A stretch of 64,000 nt of DNA from Yersinia ruckeri ATCC 29473 (lineage in GTDB: Bacteria > Pseudomonadota > Gammaproteobacteria > Enterobacterales > Enterobacteriaceae), in assembly GCF_000754815.1 (NCBI RefSeq), contig NZ_KN150747.1, positions 3,363,328 to 3,427,327 on the forward strand. Reading direction: 5' to 3'. The first letter of the stretch is position 1; the number at the start of each line of letters is the position of its first letter. Of this stretch, positions 30,588 to 41,168 are shown one piece after another. Below the pieces are notes generated by a model that was not told the origin of the DNA, did no database searches, and saw only the letters and a program-made list of their open reading frames with translations. The translations under genes and the position numbers were made by a program.

Positions 30588-30613
30588 AAAAAAACCCACG
30601 TTAAACGTGGGTT
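30588..30613 (-). terminator. glyA intrinsic terminator
   Basis: Perfect stem AACCCACGTT / AACGTGGGTT (30593-30613, 1-nt centre) followed on the minus strand by seven T (complement of 30588-30594). 30 bp after the glyA stop. Strong terminator. Confidence 0.93.
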
Positions 30614-30642
30614 CTTGTGACATCAAAACAACTTTACTGAAT

Positions 30643-31896
30643 TTATGCGTAAACCGGGAAACGGGCGCAAATTTCCAGAACTTTCTGTTTGATACGTTCG
30701 ATAGTCGCTTCGTCGTTGATGTTATCCAACACATCACACATCCAGCCAGCCAGTTCGATGGATTCTGCTTCTTTGAAACCACGACGGGTAATAGCCGGAG
30801 AACCGATACGCACACCGGAAGTCACAAACGGGCTCTTAGGATCGTTAGGTACGCTGTTTTTATTCACGGTGATATTGGCACGACCCAAGGCTGCATCCGC
30901 ATCTTTACCGGTGATGTCTTTATCGACCAGATCCAGCAAGAACAAGTGGTTTTCCGTACCGCCGGACACCACTTTGTAACCACGCGCCAAGAAGACCGAC
31001 ACCATTGCTTTGGCGTTTTTGGCTACTTGCTGCTGGTAAATCTTGAACTCAGGCTCCATCGCTTCTTTCAACGCCACCGCTTTACCCGCGATAACGTGCA
31101 TCAGTGGGCCACCCTGGTTAGCCGGGAATACAGAAGAGTTCAGTTTCTTATACAGCTCTTCGTCGCCACCTTTCGCCAAAATCAGACCACCACGTGGGCC
31201 AGCCAGCGTTTTGTGAGTCGTGGTGGTCACAATATGTGCGTGAGGAACGGGGTTCGGATAAACATCCGCAGCCACCAAACCGGCCACGTGAGCCATATCG
31301 ACAAACAACCATGCACCGATACTGTCGGCGATTTCACGCATTTTTGCCCAGTCAACGATGCCGGAATAGGCCGAGAAGCCACCGATGATCATTTTTGGTT
31401 TATGCAGTTCTGCCTGACGCGCCATATCGTCATAATCGATCTTGCCAGACTCATCGATACCGTAAGGTACGATGTTATACAGTTTACCGGAGAAGTTTAC
31501 CGGAGAGCCGTGTGTCAAATGGCCGCCATGTGCCAGATTCATGCCCAATACGGTATCGCCCGGCTTCAACAATGCGGAATAAACAGCCACGTTAGCCTGC
31601 GAACCGGAGTGCGGCTGCACGTTGGCATAATCGGCACCGAACAGTTCTTTCGCACGGTCGATGGCCAATTGCTCAACCACATCAACATACTCACAGCCAC
31701 CGTAGTAACGCTTGCCCGGATAACCTTCAGCATATTTGTTCGTCAACTGAGAACCTTGCGCCTGCATAACACGCGGGCTGGTATAGTTCTCAGACGCAAT
31801 CAGTTCGATGTGCTCTTCCTGGCGCACCACTTCTTGCTCCATTGCACGCCATAAATCTGCATCATAATCGGCAATGTTCATTTCACGCTTTAACAT
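30643..31896 (-). CDS. glyA: Serine hydroxymethyltransferase
   Basis: GlyA converts serine plus tetrahydrofolate to glycine plus 5,10-methylene-THF, the main one-carbon source, with PLP. The 417-residue protein (same as E. coli) has the PLP lysine in [14 protein letters not shown] (about Lys229), the N-terminal [16 protein letters not shown] and the [14 protein letters not shown] substrate region. Divergent from hmp; a PurR-like box lies about 115 bp upstream. Strong intrinsic terminator downstream. Confidence 0.98.
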   Translation of the reverse strand: MLKREMNIADYDADLWRAMEQEVVRQEEHIELIASENYTSPRVMQAQGSQLTNKYAEGYPGKRYYGGCEYVDVVEQLAIDRAKELFGADYANVQPHSGSQANVAVYSALLKPGDTVLGMNLAHGGHLTHGSPVNFSGKLYNIVPYGIDESGKIDYDDMARQAELHKPKMIIGGFSAYSGIVDWAKMREIADSIGAWLFVDMAHVAGLVAADVYPNPVPHAHIVTTTTHKTLAGPRGGLILAKGGDEELYKKLNSSVFPANQGGPLMHVIAGKAVALKEAMEPEFKIYQQQVAKNAKAMVSVFLARGYKVVSGGTENHLFLLDLVDKDITGKDADAALGRANITVNKNSVPNDPKSPFVTSGVRIGSPAITRRGFKEAESIELAGWMCDVLDNINDEATIERIKQKVLEICARFPVYA

Positions 31897-32009
31897 CCGG
31901 CTCTCCTGACTCAGCTAACTTAATACACCCAGTGGACCACCCGTTCGGGCTCTAGCCCACAGTGTAAACTGTTTTTGCCTCGTTAAGATAGGTCTTAACC
32001 GAGGTTTTT

Positions 32010-32025
32010 ACGCAAACGATTGGCA
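32010..32025. promoter_or_regulatory. PurR-like operator upstream of glyA
   Basis: ACGCAAACGATTGGCA matches the PurR consensus ACGCAAACGTTTGCGT at 12 of 16 positions, including all of the first half-site. E. coli glyA is a known PurR target. Confidence 0.6.
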
Positions 32026-32181
32026 TTAGGCCACATAAGGCTTTTCACCGCTCAGCGTTCATACCATTCACTGGATTTCTGTTCATATTGAGTATGCGGT
32101 TTTTTCATAACTGTGAACTGGCGCGTGAGGATAATCGCCCTAATTGGCGGATGTGTATTTACAAGCCAGATTGCATTTTAT

Positions 32182-32204
32182 AAGATGCATTTAAAATACA
32201 TGTA
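32182..32204. promoter_or_regulatory. NsrR operator of hmp
   Basis: The left half AAGATGCATTT is a perfect NsrR half-site; after one base the right half AAATACATGTA is a degraded inverted copy. It lies 41 bp before the hmp start codon, where NsrR represses hmp in E. coli until nitric oxide damages its cluster. Confidence 0.8.
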
Positions 32205-32244
32205 TTAATTAGCACATTATTCAAAAAATTATAGGAGCCTCACT

Positions 32245-33435
32245 ATGCTGGATAGCCAAACCATCGCCACCGTCAAATCAACCATTCCGTTGCTTGTTGA
32301 AACCGGACCAAAACTCACTGCGCATTTTTATGATCGTATGTTCACTCATAACCCTGAGTTGAAAGATACCTTTAATATGAGCAATCAGTTCAGCGGCGAT
32401 CAGCGTGAAGCGCTGTTTAACGCGATTTGCGCCTATGCCGCCAACATCGAGAACCTTGCAGCGCTGTTACCGGCGGTAGAACGCATTGCCCAGAAACACA
32501 CTAGCCTTAATATTCAACCAGAGGATTATCAAACCGTAGGTAAGCATCTGATTGCCACGCTGGACGAATTATTCAGCCCCGGTCAGGAAATTCTCGATGC
32601 TTGGGCCAAAGCCTATGGTGTGCTGGCGCAGGTGTTTATTCAGCGCGAAGAGCAGATCTACCGCGAAGCAGAAGAAAACATTGGCGGATGGCGTACCCTG
32701 CGTCGCTTCCGCATCGCGAAAAAAGAAAAACAAAGTGATGTGATTTGCAGCTTCCTGTTGGAACCGGAAGACGGTGGCTCAGTGGTTAATTTCAAACCAG
32801 GCCAATATCTGGGAGTTTATATTGAAGATAACCGTCTGGAAAACCGTCAGATTCGCCAATACTCGCTCACCGCAGCACCTAACGGTAAATCCTACCGCAT
32901 TGCGGTGAAACGCGAAGAACAAGGCACGGTGTCCAATTTCCTGCATAACCAGGCACAGGAAGGCGATATCGTGCGCATTGCGCCGCCACGCGGCGATTTC
33001 TTCCTGGATATTACGCCAGACACGCCGGTTGCGCTGATCTCCGCCGGTGTGGGTCAGACGCCAATGTTGAGTATGTTACACACGCTGCACGCCCAACAGC
33101 ATGCTGCGCCTATTCATTGGTGCCACGCCGCCGATAATGGTCGAGTGCATGCCTTTGCCAATGAAGTGGCCATCATCGCAGAAAACATGCCCAATCTTAG
33201 TCAGCATGTTTGGTATCGCCAGCCAGAAGAGCAAGATATTCACGGCCAACATTATGATAGTGAAGGCTTGATGAATCTAAGCCAATTGCCGACCACGATT
33301 ACCGCACCGGACACTCACTATTATTTCTGTGGACCATTGGTGTTTATGCAATTTGCTGGCAAGCAATTATTGGAGATGGGCATTCCTTCAGAACAGATAC
33401 ACTATGAATGTTTCGGCCCGCATAAAGTGATTTAA
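32245..33435 (+). CDS. hmp: Flavohaemoglobin, nitric oxide dioxygenase
   Basis: Hmp oxidises NO to nitrate with O2 and NAD(P)H in the cytoplasm. The 396-residue protein (same as E. coli) has a globin domain (about 1-140; [15 protein letters not shown], proximal His in AQKHTSL), an FAD-binding domain (RQYSLTAAP, about 206) and an NAD-binding domain ([13 protein letters not shown]; final [10 protein letters not shown]). Ribosome site TAGGAG 7 nt upstream. NsrR operator in the promoter; divergent from glyA as in E. coli. Confidence 0.98.
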   Translation: MLDSQTIATVKSTIPLLVETGPKLTAHFYDRMFTHNPELKDTFNMSNQFSGDQREALFNAICAYAANIENLAALLPAVERIAQKHTSLNIQPEDYQTVGKHLIATLDELFSPGQEILDAWAKAYGVLAQVFIQREEQIYREAEENIGGWRTLRRFRIAKKEKQSDVICSFLLEPEDGGSVVNFKPGQYLGVYIEDNRLENRQIRQYSLTAAPNGKSYRIAVKREEQGTVSNFLHNQAQEGDIVRIAPPRGDFFLDITPDTPVALISAGVGQTPMLSMLHTLHAQQHAAPIHWCHAADNGRVHAFANEVAIIAENMPNLSQHVWYRQPEEQDIHGQHYDSEGLMNLSQLPTTITAPDTHYYFCGPLVFMQFAGKQLLEMGIPSEQIHYECFGPHKVI

Positions 33436-33461
33436 TTGTCCTGATAACATCACCTACACCA

Positions 33462-33485
33462 CTGGTCAGCCTCCTCGCTGGCCAG
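33462..33485 (+). terminator. hmp terminator
   Basis: 9-bp stem CTGGTCAGC / GCTGGCCAG (one G-U pair), 6-nt loop, 26 bp after the hmp stop, followed by ATTTCATTACCTTTTCTT. Likely intrinsic terminator with an interrupted T-run. Confidence 0.7.
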
Positions 33486-33694
33486 ATTTCATTACCTTTT
33501 CTTCTACTTTTTCGCTTACATCATTCCTTTTATTATTACAGTTAGTACCTCAGCTGCTCGCTTTTATGTTTGCAACCATCTATTATTTAAATAAATATTT
33601 ATATATTCACATAAATAAGAATTAATATCGTTGCATTCGATAGCATTAAAATTTTTATCCATTCCCGAATTACATAAGGCTAAACATACCCAGC

Positions 33695-34594
33695 ATGAGT
33701 AGAAAATTTATAAAAAAAGAAGGGTTGGCTCTGGTCTCCATGGCACGCTATTTGATTGGCGAACGTCCGGGAAATCGGCTGAAAACCATTGATGAATTAT
33801 CTGATGACTTCGGTATTTCCGTCGGTGTAGTACAACATGCCTTAAAAGTATTAGAGCAGGAGGGGGCGATCGCCGTTGAACGGCGCGGGAGAAATGGTAC
33901 GCAATTGATCGATCTTAATCTTCCCAGCCTGCTGCAACAGGCCGATTTAGGCAATATGGTGTGCGCTATGCCGCTCCCTTACACTAAATTATACGAAGGA
34001 CTGGCCAGCGGATTGAAAGAGCAATTCACTATCTTACCGCTATATTTTGCTCATATGCGTGGAGCAGAAGTGCGAATTGAATGCCTTATCAATGGTATTT
34101 ACGATATGGCGGTAGTCTCACATTTGGCTGCACAACATTATGTTGAGCAAGGAAAAGTGGCTATCGCGCTGAATCTGGGTAAGGGTTCCTACGTTGATGG
34201 TCACCAGCTTATTTGCCGTCAGGGCGAAGAACATCATATCCATCGGGTCGGATTGGATCCGCGCTCACCGGATCAATGTCTGCTGACAGAAACCAAGTTC
34301 GCCGGCCAAGATATCGAACGAGTTGATGTGCCTTACAGCGACTGCGTGGCGCAAATTATTCGTGGTGAAATCGATGCGGCAATCTGGAACCTGACAGACG
34401 CAGTTTCTCATGAGAATTTACTGGCGGTTAAACTACGTGGAAACGAGCAGTATATTCAGGCATCACAAGCGGTAATTTTAATCCGCCCAGATAATCACCT
34501 AATTAAACTATTATTGGAAAATGGGATTAATTCACAGCAATTACTCCAACATCAACAAAATGTTCAACAAGGAATAATTGACCCACGTTATTAA
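33695..34594 (+). CDS. yhfZ: YhfZ-like transcription regulator (winged helix + ligand-binding domain)
   Basis: A 299-residue homologue of E. coli YhfZ (301), start MSRKFIKKEGLALVSMARYL. An N-terminal GntR-like winged helix (about 15-75; RLKTIDELSDDFGISVGVVQHAL) is followed by a YhfZ C-terminal domain resembling periplasmic-binding folds (VCAMPLPYTKLYEGLASGLK). It begins the yhf/php cluster and probably controls it; the ligand is unknown. The 130 bp before it are very AT-rich. Confidence 0.87.
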   Translation: MSRKFIKKEGLALVSMARYLIGERPGNRLKTIDELSDDFGISVGVVQHALKVLEQEGAIAVERRGRNGTQLIDLNLPSLLQQADLGNMVCAMPLPYTKLYEGLASGLKEQFTILPLYFAHMRGAEVRIECLINGIYDMAVVSHLAAQHYVEQGKVAIALNLGKGSYVDGHQLICRQGEEHHIHRVGLDPRSPDQCLLTETKFAGQDIERVDVPYSDCVAQIIRGEIDAAIWNLTDAVSHENLLAVKLRGNEQYIQASQAVILIRPDNHLIKLLLENGINSQQLLQHQQNVQQGIIDPRY

Positions 34595-34614
34595 TTTCAA
34601 CTTTGGGAGATGCT

Positions 34615-34971
34615 ATGGATCCGCGTCTTAATCTTCTTTGTCAGGCAGGCCTGATAGATGAAGACATTGGTATTGGGATGAATCTGGTTATCGATAGATT
34701 AGCCCATTTTTGGCGGTTACCTGTTGACAGTCTTCAAGGGGAAATGGCGATCACGCATATGGCTAACGCTTTAATGCGAACTCGCCGTGGTGAACAGATA
34801 AATGGCATGGATGCGGCACTGCTCACTGAAATCATGCAGAGTGCAGATATTCTATATATCCAAAAGATTAATCAGGATGTCTTGGCTTATTTTGATCAGA
34901 AGCCAGATCAAAACGAGATGGGTTATTTACTGTCAAATATTTATAGCCTTTACCTTGCCAGTCGCCAATGA
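34615..34971 (+). CDS. yhfY: YhfY-like PRD-domain protein
   Basis: A 118-residue protein made of about one PTS-regulation domain, without HTH or PTS domains. ATG at 34615 is preceded by GGGAG 5 nt upstream; the TTG at 34603 is before that ribosome site and is rejected. Same position as yhfY, second in the E. coli yhf operon. Small stand-alone PRD proteins may sense PTS phosphorylation; function here is unknown. Confidence 0.8.
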   Translation: MDPRLNLLCQAGLIDEDIGIGMNLVIDRLAHFWRLPVDSLQGEMAITHMANALMRTRRGEQINGMDAALLTEIMQSADILYIQKINQDVLAYFDQKPDQNEMGYLLSNIYSLYLASRQ

Positions 34972-35082
34972 GATAAAGACAGCTAGCAAATAATCTTTGG
35001 CGTGAATTAGAAATACCATAAATATTCAAAAAAATAATAATTTAAATTAATATAATGACGCTGAATGCGTCTGGAACAGACC

Positions 35083-36237
35083 ATGTTTTTACATGCTTTA
35101 AGAAAACAGAATCCTGTACTGATCGAAGCCGTTATCCTGCTGTGGCAACAGGGAAAAATTGGCCCGGACACCTATATCATCGATGTGGATCAAACCCTGT
35201 CCAACGCCAGAAAATTATTGGCTGAAGCCACACGTTTTAACATCAAGTTGTACTTGATGAGCAAGCAATTTGGCCGCAATCCCGAGCTGTGTAAACAGAT
35301 ATTAGCCTGCGGTTATCAGGGTGTAGTGGCGGTGGATTTTAAAGAAGTGCAGCAGTTGTATCGATATGGAATTCCAGTGGCGCATATCGGGCATTTGGTG
35401 CAGCCACCTTCAGGTATGCTGGACGAAATAATCAGCCAGCAGCCTGAAGTTATTACCGTTTTCTCACTGGAGAAAGCGCAGCAAATTGCCGTAGCAGCCC
35501 ATAAACAAAATAAAATCCAGCCAATTTTGCTCAAAGTCGGCCAGACTAACGACCTACTCTACGCCGGGCAGGAAGGTGGATTCGAGCTGCAACAACTGCC
35601 TGATATCATTCAAGCTATTGCTGCCATGCCATCCATCAAATTGGTCGGAGTGACTCACTTCCCTTGTATGCTGTTCGATCCCCAGTTACAACGCACCCGG
35701 CCAACGACCAATATGCATACCTTGCTGGCTGCGCGGGATATCATGATAAAACAAGGTATTAACGTCGAGCAGATCAATGCCCCCTCCGCCGCCTGCGTAC
35801 AAATAATGCCGGAGTTGGCACGATTGGGAATCACCCACACCGAGCCAGGTCATGCACTGACCGGTACCCTACCGGCGAATCAAAACGGCGATCAGGTTGA
35901 AAAAATATCGCTGCTTTATCTATCTGAAATATCACATCATTTTATGGGAACTAGTTATTGTTTCGGTGGCGGTTATTATCGCCGCGGTCATCTACGCCAT
36001 GCGCTGGTGTGGCATAAGCAGCAGTACAGCACCACTCAGGTATTGCCGGTTGATGACAGCAGCATCGATTATTATCTGCGCCTGGATGGACAGTTTCCTA
36101 TTGGCAGCCCGGTTATCATGAGTTTTCGTACTCAAATATTTGTCACCCGCAGCAGCGTTGCACTGGTTGAAGGTGTTCAGTGTGGCAAGCCTCGGCTACT
36201 TGGCCACTATGATAGCCAAGGAAATATATTGAATTAA
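35083..36237 (+). CDS. yhfX: YhfX-like PLP enzyme (alanine racemase-fold)
   Basis: A 384-residue homologue of E. coli YhfX (387), a fold-type III PLP protein of unknown substrate. Conserved blocks are MSKQFGRNPELCKQILACGY, THFPCMLFD, NAPSAACVQ, TEPGHALTGTLPANQNGDQ and ISHHFMGTSYCFGGGYYRRGH. I take the ATG at 35083 (GGA 8 nt upstream; aligns with E. coli MFVEALKRQNP) rather than 35065. A gap of 187 bp follows, where E. coli has yhfW. Confidence 0.87.
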   Translation: MFLHALRKQNPVLIEAVILLWQQGKIGPDTYIIDVDQTLSNARKLLAEATRFNIKLYLMSKQFGRNPELCKQILACGYQGVVAVDFKEVQQLYRYGIPVAHIGHLVQPPSGMLDEIISQQPEVITVFSLEKAQQIAVAAHKQNKIQPILLKVGQTNDLLYAGQEGGFELQQLPDIIQAIAAMPSIKLVGVTHFPCMLFDPQLQRTRPTTNMHTLLAARDIMIKQGINVEQINAPSAACVQIMPELARLGITHTEPGHALTGTLPANQNGDQVEKISLLYLSEISHHFMGTSYCFGGGYYRRGHLRHALVWHKQQYSTTQVLPVDDSSIDYYLRLDGQFPIGSPVIMSFRTQIFVTRSSVALVEGVQCGKPRLLGHYDSQGNILN

Positions 36238-36424
36238 GCAGATAGCTATATTCCCACTGTACTGATCGGCTCGATTACCGATATAGTAAGCCACGCTTAT
36301 GGAATCTGCACGCGGGGATGATTCTCAGATCATTCTCAATATTAGGCCGGATGAATTGCCAAGACCCCCGGAGACACATTTTCTTCGCTCCCATTGCATT
36401 CTGCCGTTGCCTGGAGTTATTCCC

Positions 36425-37312
36425 ATGATTAATCCCAATGGCTATACCTATGCTCATGAACATCTGCATATTGATTTATCCCGCTTTAAAAACAATATCG
36501 ATTGTCGCCTGGATCAATATAAACCAATCTGCGAGGAAATGCGGGAACTGGTAAGCCAGGGCGTCATGAATATTGTTGAAGTCACCAATAAATATATGGG
36601 CCGAAATCCGCAATTTTTATTGGATTTGATGCGAGACAGCGGCATCAATATTATTGCTTCCACCGGTTATTACACCGATCATTTCTATCCCCAACAGGTT
36701 CGAGATTGCTCAGCCAGGCAACTGGCGCAAATCATGATCGATGAAATCGAAATCGGTATTGATGGCACCGACCTTAAAGCTGGCGTAATTGCCGAAATTG
36801 GCACTAGTGAAAATCATATTACTGCTGATGAAGCCAAAGTATTCCACGCTGCTGCATTGGCTCACCACGCAACCGGTCTGAGCATTTCAACCCATACCAG
36901 TTTCAGCACTATGGGTTTACAGCAAATCGCACTATTGGAACAACACGGTGTGCCACCAGAGCGTGTCGTTATCGGTCACTGCGATTTGAAAGAGCAACCG
37001 GACTTGCTATTGCAGATGCTCGACAAAGGCGTTTACATCCAGTTCGATACCATCGGTAAAAACAGCTATTTCCCGGATGAACGCCGAGTCGCCATGCTGG
37101 TCAATCTGGCTAAACGTGATTTATTGGATCGCGTCATGCTATCGATGGATATTACCCGCCGTTCTCATTTAAAAACCAACGGCGGCATAGGTTTCAGTTA
37201 TCTGATCGACTCATTTATTCCCATGCTGTTAAACGCTGGAATATCCCACACAGAGGTAGAGATGATGCTGCGCCATAACCCAAATAAATTTTTTTCTACG
37301 CAAGGACAGTGA
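36425..37312 (+). CDS. php: Phosphotriesterase-homology protein Php
   Basis: Php belongs to the amidohydrolase/phosphotriesterase family with a binuclear metal centre; its natural substrate is not settled. The 295-residue product aligns with E. coli Php: NGYTYAHEHLHIDLS (HxH metal motif), KAGVIAEIGTSE, LSISTHTSFS, ERVVIGHCDLK and VMLSMDITRRSH (final Asp ligand). Start is the ATG at 36425 with GGAG 8 nt upstream. The frame is open for another 42 codons upstream (from 36299) but that stretch resembles nothing in Php. Stop overlaps the ribosome-binding region of yhfU. Confidence 0.9.
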   Translation: MINPNGYTYAHEHLHIDLSRFKNNIDCRLDQYKPICEEMRELVSQGVMNIVEVTNKYMGRNPQFLLDLMRDSGINIIASTGYYTDHFYPQQVRDCSARQLAQIMIDEIEIGIDGTDLKAGVIAEIGTSENHITADEAKVFHAAALAHHATGLSISTHTSFSTMGLQQIALLEQHGVPPERVVIGHCDLKEQPDLLLQMLDKGVYIQFDTIGKNSYFPDERRVAMLVNLAKRDLLDRVMLSMDITRRSHLKTNGGIGFSYLIDSFIPMLLNAGISHTEVEMMLRHNPNKFFSTQGQ

Positions 37313-37314
37313 CT

Positions 37315-37668
37315 ATGAAGAAGATCGGCATCGTCGGGCTACAACGTGAGTTAATCAGAGAGTTTATTGATAAAACCGCTCCCGACTGCTTTGAAACTTT
37401 TATTCTCAGCGATATGGATGCAGCAATCAAAGTGAAAGATGGCCTGTTGGATTACTATATTGGTGCCTGTAATACTGGTGCAGGAGCGGCATTATCAATG
37501 GCTATTGCCATTATTGGTTACAACAAAAGTGCCACCATTGCCAAGCCTGGCATTAAAGCCAAGCCCGATCAAATTGAGAGGTTTATTTCTGAAGGCAAAG
37601 TGGCTTTTGGCCTATCAGTGGAACATATCGAGCACGCCATTCCATTACTGATAACGCAATTACGCTAA
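37315..37668 (+). CDS. yhfU: YhfU family small protein
   Basis: 117 residues, same length as E. coli YhfU (DUF2620), and strongly similar: MKKIGIVGLQRELI, LLDYYIGACNTGAGAALSMAIAIIGYNKS, TIAKPGIKAKPDQ, GKVAFGLSVEHIEHAIP. ATG at 37315 with AAGGA 8 nt upstream; only 2 bp separate it from the php stop. Function unknown. The glycine-rich GACNTGAGAA suggests a nucleotide or sugar-type ligand, by inference only. Confidence 0.88.
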   Translation: MKKIGIVGLQRELIREFIDKTAPDCFETFILSDMDAAIKVKDGLLDYYIGACNTGAGAALSMAIAIIGYNKSATIAKPGIKAKPDQIERFISEGKVAFGLSVEHIEHAIPLLITQLR

Positions 37669-37678
37669 GGGGAAGCAC

Positions 37679-38977
37679 GTGGAATATATTCATATTATTG
37701 TCGTTGCCCTGCTAACCGGCATGACTGCCCTGCTTTCCCACCGCTCGGTGGCGGTCTTCCATGATGGCCTTCGCCCTATTTTGCCGCAACTGGTCGAAGG
37801 CAATATGAGCCGCAGAGAAGCGGGTAGTATTGCCTTCGGCCTGAGCGTTGGTTTTATTGCATCAGTCGGGATTTCCTTTACTCTTTCCACTGGGTTACTT
37901 AACTCTTGGTTACTGTTCCTGCCGACCGATATCATCGGCGTGTTAGCGATTAACAGCTATCTGGCTTTTGCTCTGGGTGCCGCCTGGGGCATTCTGGCGC
38001 TAACCTCTTTACCGGCGGTGAATACCGCCCTGACCTCGCTGCCAGTTAACTTTATCGGTTCGCTCGGTGAATTAAGCAGCCCGGTCATTTCGGCTTTCGC
38101 CCTGTTCCCACTGGTCGCGATTTTCTATCAGTTTGGCTGGAAAACGGCGGTAATCTCAGCGGTTATCGTCTTGATGACCCGTTTACTGATCACTCGCTTC
38201 ACCGGTCTATTTCCTGAATCCATTGAAATTTTTGTCGGTATGATATTGTTGATCGGCATTGCCATTGTTCAGGATCTGCGTGCCAAAACCCATCTTGGCG
38301 GTGGTGGCGGGCATTCTGTGTTTGAAGAACGAACCCAGAGAATCATCAGGAACTTGCCGCTATTGGCCATTGTTGGCGGGCTAATTTCCGCTGTCGCCAG
38401 CATGAAATTGTTTGCCGGTAGTGAAGTCTCTATTTATACGCTGGCAAAAGCCTATGCTCCGGGTATTACGCCAGAAGAATCACTTTCACTGATTCATCAG
38501 GCCTCGCTGGCCGAGTTTATGCGAGGGTTGGGTTTTGTGCCTTTGATTGCGACGACCGCATTGGCTACCGGCGTGTATGCCGTTGCCGGTTTTACTTTTG
38601 TGTTTGTGGTTGGCTATCTGATTCCCAATCCGCTGGTGGCCGCACTGGTCGGGGCAATGGTTATTTCTGTGGAAGTGTTGTTATTGCGTAGTATCGGTAA
38701 ATGGCTAGGGCGTTTCCCATCAGTGCGTAATGCGTCGGACAACATCCGTAACGCGATGAACTTGTTGATGGAATATGCATTATTAATCGGTGCTATTTTC
38801 GCCTCGATCAAAATGGCGGGTTACACCGGTTTTACTATTACCACCGCGCTGTATTTCCTCAACGAAGCTATTGGTCGACCAGTAATGAAAATTGCCGCAC
38901 CGGTGGTCGCTGTCATTCTAGCAGGCATTGTACTTAACCTATTCTATTGGCTTGGGTTATTTGTACCAGCCGGATAA
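37679..38977 (+). CDS. yhfT: YhfT-like polytopic membrane protein, putative transporter
   Basis: 432 residues, GTG start after AAGGGGAAG, 10 bp after yhfU. Eleven or so hydrophobic segments; highly similar to E. coli YhfT (434): SHRSVAVFHDGLRPILPQLVEGNMSRREAGSI-type start, FEERTQRIIRNLP, FMRGLGFVPLIATTALATGVYAVAGFTFV, RSIGKWLGRFPSVRNASDNIRNAMN. It is the only transport-like gene in the cluster and probably takes up the compound handled by Php/YhfX. E. coli yhfS, expected next, is missing; the operon ends at a bidirectional terminator. Confidence 0.87.
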   Translation: MEYIHIIVVALLTGMTALLSHRSVAVFHDGLRPILPQLVEGNMSRREAGSIAFGLSVGFIASVGISFTLSTGLLNSWLLFLPTDIIGVLAINSYLAFALGAAWGILALTSLPAVNTALTSLPVNFIGSLGELSSPVISAFALFPLVAIFYQFGWKTAVISAVIVLMTRLLITRFTGLFPESIEIFVGMILLIGIAIVQDLRAKTHLGGGGGHSVFEERTQRIIRNLPLLAIVGGLISAVASMKLFAGSEVSIYTLAKAYAPGITPEESLSLIHQASLAEFMRGLGFVPLIATTALATGVYAVAGFTFVFVVGYLIPNPLVAALVGAMVISVEVLLLRSIGKWLGRFPSVRNASDNIRNAMNLLMEYALLIGAIFASIKMAGYTGFTITTALYFLNEAIGRPVMKIAAPVVAVILAGIVLNLFYWLGLFVPAG

Positions 38978-39009
38978 CCAAACCCTATTAGCGACACAAT
39001 CAGGATAAG

Positions 39010-39046
39010 AAAAAGCCCGTTTCATCTTTTGACGAACGGGCTTTTT
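39010..39046. terminator. Bidirectional terminator between yhfT and glnB
   Basis: 12-bp stem AAAAAGCCCGTT / AACGGGCTTTTT with a 13-nt loop gives a T5 tail on both strands. It serves yhfT (plus) and glnB (minus), which converge here. Confidence 0.92.
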
Positions 39047-39078
39047 AGTCGGCAACCGCAATCGCGTCACCGCGAGGA

Positions 39079-41054
<1,976 letters not shown>

Positions 41055-41168
41055 ATTGGTTTCAATTCTGCCATGCCACAACAAAGACCGAAGTGTAAAT
41101 CATTCCTGGTCATTTGTTTAGAACCCGACGAACAGCCTTTTTCTCTCGGGTTCAAAGGAAAGAAAGCA

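Larger units (their letters stand above)
31897..32244. promoter_or_regulatory. Divergent glyA-hmp control region
   Basis: 348 bp without a gene. It holds a PurR-like box nearer glyA and an NsrR site just before hmp (listed separately). In E. coli MetR also acts here; I did not find a clean MetR palindrome (TGAA-N5-TTCA). Confidence 0.7.

Noticed and set aside
30502-31854. 450-codon plus-strand ORF
   Set aside because: Antisense to glyA along its whole length; composition effect of a highly expressed gene, with a low-complexity, His/Arg-rich translation.
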